A stretch of 64,000 nucleotides of DNA from Marinimicrobium alkaliphilum (GTDB lineage Bacteria > Pseudomonadota > Gammaproteobacteria > Pseudomonadales > Cellvibrionaceae). Positions 57,049 through 64,000 of the stretch are shown one piece after another (positions within the stretch are counted from its first letter, which is position 1; each line of letters starts with the position of its first letter). The stretch is from assembly GCF_003259155.1 (NCBI RefSeq), contig NZ_QGMQ01000001.1, positions 682,001 to 746,000 of the forward strand, given 5' to 3'. The translations under genes were made by a program, and so were the position numbers. The notes under the pieces were generated by a model, which did not search any database, was not told the DNA's origin, and saw nothing but the letters and a program-made list of their open reading frames with translations.

Positions 57049-58666
57049 GCGTTACTTTTTTTGCGTATTGAGTACTTTGGTAGTGCTGGGGCTGGCGGCC
57101 TGTTCCGATGACCAGAAAACGCCGGTGGAGCTGGGCAATGAGCAGCAGATCCTGCATATGGGTAACGGCGACGAGCCCTCGGATGTGGATCCGCATACCA
57201 CTACCGGTATTCCCGAGCGCAATATCCAGGTGGCGCTGTTTGAGGGCTTGGTGGGCAAGGACCCGGAAACCCTGGACATCGTTCCGGCAGCGGCGGAATC
57301 CTGGGAGGTGTCCGAGGACGGTCTGACCTACCGTTTCCAGTTGCGCGAGAATGCGCGCTGGTCCAATGGCGATCCTCTCACCGCCGAGGATTTCGTGTGG
57401 TCCTGGCGCCGCGCATTGTTGCCCGCCCTGGGTAATCAGTACGCTTATTCACTCTACAGTGTACGCAATGCGGAAGCGTTTAATCGCGGTGAGCTGGATG
57501 ATTTCAGCGAGGTTGGTGTCAGCGCGCTGGGTGAGCGTGAGTTGAAAGTCGAGTTGACCCGGCCAGTACCCTATTTTCTGGAGCTGCTTGATCATCACAG
57601 TATGTATCCGGTACATCGGGCCACCATTGAAGCTCACGGCCGTGAAGATCAGCGCGGCAGTCGTTGGAGCCGACCAGAGAATTTTGTGGGCAACGGCCCC
57701 TTTGTGCTCAAACGCTGGGTGCCTAATCAGGTGGTCGTAGTCGCGCGCAATCCCGGCTACTGGGATGCCGAGTCGGTACACCTGAACGAAATCCATTTTC
57801 ACCCAGTGCAGCAGCCGTCTACTGAGGAGCGCATGTATCGGGCAGGGCAGTTGCATATCACCAACACCTTGCCCGAGGAACTGATTCCGCGCTACCGGGG
57901 ACAGGATCACCCGGCGCTGCGCAGTTTTCCTTTCTATGCCACCTATTACTACGAGTTCAACACTCAAAAGCCGCCACTCGATGATGTGCGGGTGCGTCAG
58001 GCTCTGGCCTACTCCCTCAACCGCGAGCAGATTACCGATCAATTGTTGCAGGGCGGGCAGACGCCGGCCTTTCATATGACCCCGCCTGGCGCGGCGGGAT
58101 ACGAAGCTGAGGCGAGAGTGCCTTATGACCCGGGGCGCGCGCGCGCGTTGTTGGCTGAGGCCGGTTACCCCGGCGGGCAGAACTTTCCGTCGTTGACACT
58201 GCTCTACAACACCATGGAAAGCCACCAACGTATCGCGGTGGTGATTCAGCAAATGTGGAAGCGCGAACTCGGCATCGACATCAACTTGCGCAATCAGGAC
58301 TGGCGAGTGTTTCTGGCCAGCAAACGCTCCGGTGAGCACGATATTGCCCGAGCCGGCTGGGTAGGGGATTACTATGACCCGAATACCTTTCTCGATTTGT
58401 TTGTTGCCGACGGCGGCAACAATGATACTGGCTGGTCTCATGCCCGCTACGATGAGCTGATCGCACGCGCAGCCAATGCGGATGATGAGCAGCAGCGCCT
58501 GAACTATTTTCAGGAAGCCGAGGCGATTCTGATGGAGGAGGTGCCCATCATTCCGATTTATTTTTATTATCGCAACCACCTGGTTGCGCCGTCGGTGCAG
58601 GGCTGGCACAGCAACGCCATGGATCATTACTCCTACAAGGGTGTACGTCTCGAGGCACAGCCGTAA
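57041..58666 (+). CDS. Oligopeptide-binding lipoprotein of the SBP_bac_5 family (OppA-like)
   Basis: 541-residue extracytoplasmic solute-binding protein. The signal peptide ends in a lipobox (LGLAAC, lipid C21). The mature part contains GDEPSDVDPH, LFEGLVGKD, GLTYRFQLRENARWSNGDPLT and FVWSWRRAL, the family signature. The start overlaps the M3 peptidase stop. It delivers peptides to the OppBC channel encoded 4 bases downstream. The peptide length preference is not visible. Confidence 0.94.
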   Translation: MIKRYFFCVLSTLVVLGLAACSDDQKTPVELGNEQQILHMGNGDEPSDVDPHTTTGIPERNIQVALFEGLVGKDPETLDIVPAAAESWEVSEDGLTYRFQLRENARWSNGDPLTAEDFVWSWRRALLPALGNQYAYSLYSVRNAEAFNRGELDDFSEVGVSALGERELKVELTRPVPYFLELLDHHSMYPVHRATIEAHGREDQRGSRWSRPENFVGNGPFVLKRWVPNQVVVVARNPGYWDAESVHLNEIHFHPVQQPSTEERMYRAGQLHITNTLPEELIPRYRGQDHPALRSFPFYATYYYEFNTQKPPLDDVRVRQALAYSLNREQITDQLLQGGQTPAFHMTPPGAAGYEAEARVPYDPGRARALLAEAGYPGGQNFPSLTLLYNTMESHQRIAVVIQQMWKRELGIDINLRNQDWRVFLASKRSGEHDIARAGWVGDYYDPNTFLDLFVADGGNNDTGWSHARYDELIARAANADDEQQRLNYFQEAEAILMEEVPIIPIYFYYRNHLVAPSVQGWHSNAMDHYSYKGVRLEAQP

Positions 58667-58669
58667 GTC

Positions 58670-59593
58670 ATGGGGCGCTATCTGCTCAAGCGCCTGGCGT
58701 TGGCGATCCCCGTGTTGCTGGCGGTGGTGACCATCACCTTTTTTATGGTGCGGTTGGCCCCGGGTGGGCCTTTCGATATGGAGCGCAATGTGCCCGCCGA
58801 GGTCACAGCCAACCTCAACGCGCAATACAATCTGGACGCTCCCCTGTGGCGCCAGTACGTGGACTACCTCGGTGATCTGGCCCGCGGTGATTTTGGGCCC
58901 TCGTTTCGCTACGCCAGCCGTTCGGTCAACGAAATGATCGGCGCGGGCTTTCCGATCACCCTGGAGTTGGGCCTGTACGCGATTCTGTTTGCACTGCTGG
59001 TCGGTATGCCCGCCGGCATACTGGCTTCGCTCAGACCCAATAGTGCCCAGGATTATGTCCCCATGTCGGCTGCGATGATTGGCATTTGCCTGCCTTCGTT
59101 TGTATTGGGGCCCATGCTGATTCTGGTGTTCGGGATCTGGTTGGGTTGGCTGCCGGTGTCGGGGTGGGGCATTAACCCCGGAGACAAGGTCCTGCCAGCG
59201 ATTACCCTGGGTTCCACCTATGCCGCCTACATCGCCCGTATCACCCGCGGGGGGATGCTCGATATCCTGTCACAGGATTTTATTCGTACGGCCCGTGCCA
59301 AAGGTTTGTCCACCTGGCGTATCGTGCGCGTACACGCGCTGCGCGGAGGCGTGGCGCCCGTGGTGTCTTTTCTCGGGCCGGCGCTGGCGGGCTTGCTGGC
59401 GGGTTCTTTCGTTGTGGAAACCATTTTCCAGATTCCCGGTCTTGGGCGTTTTTATATTCAGGCGGCCTTTAATCGCGACTACACCATGATTTTGGGTACT
59501 ACCGTGTTTCTGTCCGCCTTGATCATTTTATTTAACCTTCTCGCAGATGTTGTGTTGGTATGGCTGAATCCGCAGTTGCGCAAGAATCTCTGA
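58670..59593 (+). CDS. Oligopeptide ABC transporter permease (OppB-like)
   Basis: 307-residue inner-membrane permease with about six helices. The N-terminal helix (MGRYLLKRLALAIPVLLAVVTITFFMVRLAPGGPF) and the EAA loop RTARAKGLSTWRIVRVHALRGG are diagnostic of the DppB/OppB family. Its 3' end overlaps oppC by 34 bases. Confidence 0.95.
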   Translation: MGRYLLKRLALAIPVLLAVVTITFFMVRLAPGGPFDMERNVPAEVTANLNAQYNLDAPLWRQYVDYLGDLARGDFGPSFRYASRSVNEMIGAGFPITLELGLYAILFALLVGMPAGILASLRPNSAQDYVPMSAAMIGICLPSFVLGPMLILVFGIWLGWLPVSGWGINPGDKVLPAITLGSTYAAYIARITRGGMLDILSQDFIRTARAKGLSTWRIVRVHALRGGVAPVVSFLGPALAGLLAGSFVVETIFQIPGLGRFYIQAAFNRDYTMILGTTVFLSALIILFNLLADVVLVWLNPQLRKNL

Positions 59594-60450
59594 CGCCCGA
59601 GCCCGGCAGTTCGTTGATGCGTGACGCCTGGCGGCGGTTGCGCAAAAATCACCTGGCTATGGTAAGTCTTGTGTTTCTGTTGTGCCTGGTACTTCTGGCA
59701 CTCTTGACGCCCTGGATTGCGCCCTATGAATACCAGGAGCAGAACTTGCTGTTGGGGGCATCGCCGCCATCCAGTGACCACTGGCTGGGCACTGATACCC
59801 TCGGACGCGATCAGTTCACTCGCATTCTTTACGGCAGCCGCATTTCCTTGATGGTGGGCTTTATTGCCACGGCGGTCGCCCTGCTAATCGGTGTGCTCTG
59901 GGGCGCGACGGCGGGTTACCTCGGTGGGCGAGTCGATAACGCGATGATGCGTTTTGTCGATGTCCTCTACGGTTTGCCGTTCGCTGTGTTCATTATTTTG
60001 TTGACAGTGATCTTCGGCAGTAGCCTGTTGTTACTGTTTCTAGTGATTGGTGCCGTCGAGTGGTTGACCATGGCGCGCATTGTGCGGGGCCAGGTGCTCA
60101 CTGTACGCCGACAGGAGTATATTGAGGCCGCGGTGGCTATGGGGCTGTCCAGTTGGCGAATTATTCGGCGCCATGTGATTCCCAATGCGGTGGGGCCCAT
60201 TATTGTGTACACGACGTTGACGATTCCCAGCGTGATTTTATTGGAGTCCTTTTTGAGTTTTCTTGGCCTGGGGATTCAGCCACCGCAAAGTTCCTGGGGC
60301 TCGTTGATTTCCGCCGGGGTCGAAAATATGGAGCTTTATCCCTGGCTGCTGATCTATCCGGCACTGACCCTGTCGGTTACCTTGTTCGCGTTAAACTTTC
60401 TCGGCGACGGGTTGCGCGATGCGCTAGACCCGCGCGCCTCCAAGGATTGA
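59560..60450 (+). CDS. Oligopeptide ABC transporter permease (OppC-like)
   Basis: 296-residue permease with a short cytoplasmic N-terminal segment, then RDAWRRLRKNHLAMVSLVF, the family mark, six hydrophobic helices and the EAA loop EAAVAMGLSSWRIIRRHVIPN. The GTDTLGRDQFTRILYG segment is typical of DppC/OppC. It starts inside the end of the oppB-like gene and is followed by the ATPase gene after 3 bases. Confidence 0.95.
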   Translation: MAESAVAQESLTPEPGSSLMRDAWRRLRKNHLAMVSLVFLLCLVLLALLTPWIAPYEYQEQNLLLGASPPSSDHWLGTDTLGRDQFTRILYGSRISLMVGFIATAVALLIGVLWGATAGYLGGRVDNAMMRFVDVLYGLPFAVFIILLTVIFGSSLLLLFLVIGAVEWLTMARIVRGQVLTVRRQEYIEAAVAMGLSSWRIIRRHVIPNAVGPIIVYTTLTIPSVILLESFLSFLGLGIQPPQSSWGSLISAGVENMELYPWLLIYPALTLSVTLFALNFLGDGLRDALDPRASKD

Positions 60451-60453
60451 GTG

Positions 60454-62073
60454 ATGACTGAGCAACAGCCCCTACTGCAGGTTGAAAATCTCCGGGTGGC
60501 TTTCCACAGCCGCGACGGGGTCACCACAGCGGTGGACGATATGAGTTTCACGCTTATGCCCGGTCAGGTGCTGGGCATTGTGGGTGAGTCAGGTTCGGGT
60601 AAATCCGTGTCCTGCTACAGCCTTCTGGGTTTGATTCCTTGCCCGCCCGGGCGTATCGAACGCGGAAGGGCGCTGCTTGAAGGGCGCGACCTCTTGAGCC
60701 TGAGTGAGCATGCTCTGCGCTCGGTGCGCGGGCGACGGATCGGCATGATTTTTCAGGACCCCATGACCTCGCTCAATCCTTATATGCGGATCGGTGAGCA
60801 GTTGATCGAGCCGCTGCGCGAGCACCGGGGGCTGTCTCGCAAGGCGGCCCGGGTCAAAGCACTGGCCATGCTGGAAGAGGTAGGTATTCAGGATGCCGCC
60901 GAGCGTATTGATGCCTATCCGCACGAATTCTCTGGCGGGATGCGCCAACGGGTCATGATTGCCATGGCACTGGTGAACGAACCGGACATCCTGATTGCCG
61001 ATGAGCCGACGACGGCGCTGGATGTGACGGTACAGGCGCAGATTCTGACACTGATCAAGAGCCTGCAGGCCAGCTATGGTCTGGCGGTCATTTTTATTAC
61101 CCACGATCTGGCTGTGGCCTCGCAAATGGCTGATGAGTTGCTGATCATGGAGAAGGGCGTGGTGGTGGAGCGGGGCACGCCAAAGAGTGTGTTTGCGGCT
61201 CAGGCCCACCCTTATACGCGCAAGCTGATTGGTGCCATTCCCGCCGGGGCCAAGCCGGTACCTTCGGAGATGGATCCCACCGACAACTTCGTCAAGGTCA
61301 ATCACCTGCGCACCTGGTTCTACCCGCAGCAGGGCCTGTTGTCTCCGCGCGGGGAACCGCTCAAGGCAGTGGATGATGTCTCCTTGGAGATAGCGCGAGG
61401 AGAAATTCTGGGTCTGGTGGGGGAGTCGGGCTCGGGCAAGTCTACTCTGGGGCGGAGTATGATTCGCCTGGTGGACAGTCAGTCCGGCGAGGTGATTATC
61501 GATGGGGTGGATTACCGCGCGCTGCCTCGGGGAGCGTTGAAAAAGCAGCGGCGACAGGTTCAGATGATTTTCCAGGATCCCTACGCGTCCCTCAACCCGC
61601 GCATGACGGTGTTCGACACGCTGGCGGAGCCGTTGCGCGTGCACGGTCTGGCGAGCCGGAAAAACCTGGCGCAGCAGGTCAATCAGTTGATGGATGACGT
61701 GGGCCTGGATCGGCGGTTTGTGCGTAAGTATCCCCATGAGTTTTCAGGGGGCCAGCGCCAGCGCATTGCCATTGCCCGGGCACTTGCGTTACAGCCGAGG
61801 CTGATTGTTGCGGATGAGCCTGTGTCGGCGTTGGATGTCACCATTCAGGCGCAGATTCTGGATCTGCTGCTATCGCTCAGTCGCAAACACCACCTGACCA
61901 TGTTGTTTATTTCCCACGATCTGGCGGTGGTTCGTTACATTTGCGACCGGGTGGCGGTCATGCATCGCGGGCAACTGGTGGAGGTTGCCGACACCGAGGC
62001 TCTGTTTGCGGCACCCGAGCACCCCTATACCCAGTCGCTGCTTGCCTCTATACCCTTGGCCCAGTGGGGCTGA
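60454..62073 (+). CDS. Oligopeptide ABC transporter ATPase, fused double domain (OppD-OppF like)
   Basis: 539-residue protein with two complete ABC ATPase domains fused in one chain, the YejF layout rather than separate OppD and OppF. Each half has a Walker A ([10 protein letters not shown] and [11 protein letters not shown]), signature (FSGGMRQRV and FSGGQRQRI) and Walker B ([12 protein letters not shown] and [12 protein letters not shown]). It powers the OppABC-like importer. ATG at 60454 follows a GTG; either could start it. The gene ends 17 bases before the end of the convergent mltD gene, and no terminator is evident between them. Confidence 0.95.
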   Translation: MTEQQPLLQVENLRVAFHSRDGVTTAVDDMSFTLMPGQVLGIVGESGSGKSVSCYSLLGLIPCPPGRIERGRALLEGRDLLSLSEHALRSVRGRRIGMIFQDPMTSLNPYMRIGEQLIEPLREHRGLSRKAARVKALAMLEEVGIQDAAERIDAYPHEFSGGMRQRVMIAMALVNEPDILIADEPTTALDVTVQAQILTLIKSLQASYGLAVIFITHDLAVASQMADELLIMEKGVVVERGTPKSVFAAQAHPYTRKLIGAIPAGAKPVPSEMDPTDNFVKVNHLRTWFYPQQGLLSPRGEPLKAVDDVSLEIARGEILGLVGESGSGKSTLGRSMIRLVDSQSGEVIIDGVDYRALPRGALKKQRRQVQMIFQDPYASLNPRMTVFDTLAEPLRVHGLASRKNLAQQVNQLMDDVGLDRRFVRKYPHEFSGGQRQRIAIARALALQPRLIVADEPVSALDVTIQAQILDLLLSLSRKHHLTMLFISHDLAVVRYICDRVAVMHRGQLVEVADTEALFAAPEHPYTQSLLASIPLAQWG

Positions 62074-62090
62074 AGGGGCGCGCACGATCC

Positions 62091-63680
62091 TCAGTTCGAT
62101 TGAGTCACATCCACATACAGTGTCAATGACTGCCCAGGGTGAATCAGGCCGTCAGCGCTGACCGAGTTCCAATCTGCGATTTGCCGGACACTGACATTGA
62201 AACGACTGGCTATCCGCGCCAGGGAATCGCCCCGCCGGACCCGATAATTGACCCGACGCACAATGCCCTCGCGGTTGGTGGCCTGAGTGCCGCTGGCTTC
62301 GGTGTTGCGGGTCCAGACCACCAGTTCCTGGCCGGGGCGAATAGTGTCGTTGGGCGCCATGCCGTTCCAGTTGGTGAGGGCGCCAATGGTCACGCCATAC
62401 TGGTTGGCAATGCGCCAGAAACTGTCTCCGGAGCGCACAGTGTGGGTCACACGGCGACTGCCGTCCCGACCCTGGGAACGCTCCTGGGTGCGCTGGCGGC
62501 GTTGGTCGGCACTCAAGCTGTAGTGGCTGGAGGGTTGGCTGGCGGTGGGGATCAATAACGTCTGGCCTTCGCGGATGATATGCGAATTCAGATTGTTGGT
62601 GCTCTGTAGGGCGGAAACGCTGGTGCGGTGGCGGCGTGCGATAGCGCCCAGGGTGTCACCCGCGCGCACCCGATAGCGGTCCCAGCCAACGCGACCGTCT
62701 TTGGGGAGTTCGTCAAGTTTTGCGCTGAACGTCTCGGCCTGTGCCAGGGGGATCAGCAGCTCATGGGGGCCCTCGGGATCTGTGGCCCAGCGATTGAACG
62801 CCGGGTTGAGGCGGTACAGGTCTTCCAGCTCAATCTCGGCCAGCTCGGCAGCTTGAGCCAGATCAATCTGGGAGTTGATGCCCACTCGGGCGAAAAACGG
62901 TTGGTTGGGGATCGGATTGAGGGTCACACCGAAGGCTTCGGGATCGCCCACCACTTGGGCCAGGGCCAGCAGTTGTGGTACATAGTTACGGGTTTCGCGG
63001 GGCAGGGGCAGGTTCCAGTAGTCGGTCGGGCGTCCCTCGCGGCGGTTGCGATTGATGGCCCGTTGCAGGTTGCCCTGGCCGGTATTGTAGGCCGCCAGGG
63101 CCAGCAGCCAATCGTTGTCAAACCGTTGGTGCAGGTACTTCAGGTAGCGGATGGCCGCGTCGGTCGAGGCGACAATATCCCGGCGCCCGTCATACCACCA
63201 GTTTTGCTTGAGCCCAAATTGGCGCCCGGTGGCGGGCACGAACTGCCAGATGCCGGAGGCCCGGCCATGGGAATAGGCGAAGGGATCAAAGGCACTTTCA
63301 ATGATGGGCAGCAGGGCCAGCTCGGTGGGCATGTCGTTGGCTTCGAGCTCGCTGATGATGTAATACATGTAGCGCCCCGCGCGCTCGGTGACCCGATCCA
63401 GGTACAGCTGATTGCGGGAATACCAGCTCAGGTAGGTATCGATCCGGTCGTTGTCGTAGTCGTCGAAGCCATACCCGGCGCGCAGGCGCCACCAGAGGTT
63501 GTTTTCACCCGCGAGCTCGTAGTTGGCCCGCTCCTCGTCGTCCAGAGGGCAGTATGCCTGTTCGATCAGCAGGTGGGCATCGAGGGCGTCGGGATTGATC
63601 TGTGGGTCGCGCTGCAGGCTGCTGCAGCCGCTGATCAGGGCGATCCCGAGGGCGAGGGTGGCATACTTTGGCGATGTCAT
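62091..63680 (-). CDS. mltD: Membrane-bound lytic murein transglycosylase D
   Basis: 529-residue outer-membrane lipoprotein (lipobox LISGC, C19) that cuts glycan strands. The SLT domain has catalytic E128 in LPIIESAFDP, with SGIWQFVPATGRQFGL and ALAAYNTGQGNLQRAI. Three LysM domains (about 332-375, 413-456, 478-521) bind peptidoglycan; E. coli MltD has two to three. It sits downstream of gloB, as in Pseudomonas. Confidence 0.96.
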   Translation of the reverse strand: MTSPKYATLALGIALISGCSSLQRDPQINPDALDAHLLIEQAYCPLDDEERANYELAGENNLWWRLRAGYGFDDYDNDRIDTYLSWYSRNQLYLDRVTERAGRYMYYIISELEANDMPTELALLPIIESAFDPFAYSHGRASGIWQFVPATGRQFGLKQNWWYDGRRDIVASTDAAIRYLKYLHQRFDNDWLLALAAYNTGQGNLQRAINRNRREGRPTDYWNLPLPRETRNYVPQLLALAQVVGDPEAFGVTLNPIPNQPFFARVGINSQIDLAQAAELAEIELEDLYRLNPAFNRWATDPEGPHELLIPLAQAETFSAKLDELPKDGRVGWDRYRVRAGDTLGAIARRHRTSVSALQSTNNLNSHIIREGQTLLIPTASQPSSHYSLSADQRRQRTQERSQGRDGSRRVTHTVRSGDSFWRIANQYGVTIGALTNWNGMAPNDTIRPGQELVVWTRNTEASGTQATNREGIVRRVNYRVRRGDSLARIASRFNVSVRQIADWNSVSADGLIHPGQSLTLYVDVTQSN

Positions 63681-63730
63681 TGGCTTGCGGGTGTCCTGCT
63701 GCGATTAATGTGCGTAAAGGCGTATGAATT

Positions 63731-64000
63731 CTAGGGATTGCGCGGGTAGCGGTCAAGGAATCCTGTGCCAGTCTTATGCCCGTCCTTCCAGCGCCGCAGG
63801 CTGGCGAACACGGCGGCGGCATCCGGCAGCGCCTGGCCGCTGTAGTCTGCTGCAGCCCGTTGCACGGCCGGCTCCCGGCAACGCAGAAACGGGTTGGTGC
63901 GACGTTCAAGACCTACGCGAGTCGGTATGGTTGCCTGACCCTCCCGTCGGCGTGCCATTTCTGTGACGCAGCGCTCATTGATGGCGTCGTTGCCAGGTTC
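63731..64000 (-). CDS. gloB: Hydroxyacylglutathione hydrolase GloB, partial (5' end beyond window)
   Basis: The C-terminal 89 residues of glyoxalase II, which hydrolyses S-lactoylglutathione. Visible marks are EPGNDAINERC, TIPTRVGLERRTNPFLRC (the NPFLR motif binds the glutathione-side substrate) and a C-terminal SLRRWKDG. The metallo-beta-lactamase part with the zinc ligands lies outside the window. Identity is based on this tail and on the gloB-mltD order. Confidence 0.85.
   Translation of the reverse strand, partial: EPGNDAINERCVTEMARRREGQATIPTRVGLERRTNPFLRCREPAVQRAAADYSGQALPDAAAVFASLRRWKDGHKTGTGFLDRYPRNP

Overview
The window is a 64 kb stretch of a high-GC gammaproteobacterial chromosome, almost all of it housekeeping genes in conserved neighbourhoods. 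Gene order (yceF / yceD-rpmF-plsX-fabD-fabG-acpP-fabF-pabC-mltG; rne divergent from rluC; tusDCBE; fadBA; tig-clpP-clpX-lon-hupB-ppiD; mltD-gloB) and the agmatine deiminase / N-carbamoylputrescine amidase pair fit a Pseudomonas/Cellvibrio-like lineage. A marine Cellvibrionaceae-type organism is my best guess; it is an inference from gene order and protein style, not from a search. No phage, integrase, transposase, CRISPR array or rRNA was seen.

Layout. 1-2.4 kb: a Hanks-type kinase (cut by the window edge) and its PP2C phosphatase. 2.4-8.6 kb: an M16C metalloprotease and a small group of nucleic-acid genes (DTW-domain tRNA enzyme, GIY-YIG protein, CmoM), with palindromic repeats between and inside them, then a J-domain membrane protein. 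8.7-14.9 kb: agmatine catabolism (aguA-aguB), bcp, an AraC-type DNA-binding protein, a stand-alone yajC, a PLP enzyme and a Na+/amino-acid symporter. 15.2-17.7 kb: tus tRNA-thiolation genes, yccA and tRNA-Ser. 17.7-24 kb: rne, a long leader region, rluC, a HAD phosphatase and yceF. 24-31.7 kb: the fatty-acid synthesis cluster. 31.8-39.9 kb: glnS, cysS, a CNNM/CorC-type protein, a cytochrome-assembly-like protein, ffh and two small lipoproteins. 40-45.7 kb: malic enzyme with an adjacent regulator, and fadBA. 45.9-54.9 kb: tRNA-Leu and the trigger factor / Clp / Lon / HU / PpiD protein-quality-control block. 55-62 kb: an exported M3 oligopeptidase overlapping a complete oligopeptide ABC importer. 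62-64 kb: mltD and the 3' end of gloB.

The main oddity is in repeats rather than in a gene cassette. Fifteen copies of an approximately 35-bp palindrome lie in four clusters. Each cluster has the same inward-facing layout, and one cluster sits in frame inside the DTW-domain tRNA-modification gene, adding about 74 residues to the protein. A second, unrelated family of approximately 100-bp composite palindromes occurs twice, keeping its core while its outer stems differ.

The genes otherwise tell a coherent story: membrane-lipid synthesis next to murein processing (mltG) and fatty-acid breakdown elsewhere (fadBA); cytosolic proteolysis (ClpXP, Lon) and periplasmic peptide capture (M3 peptidase plus importer); and several tRNA-modification genes (DTW, cmoM, tusDCBE) near one another.
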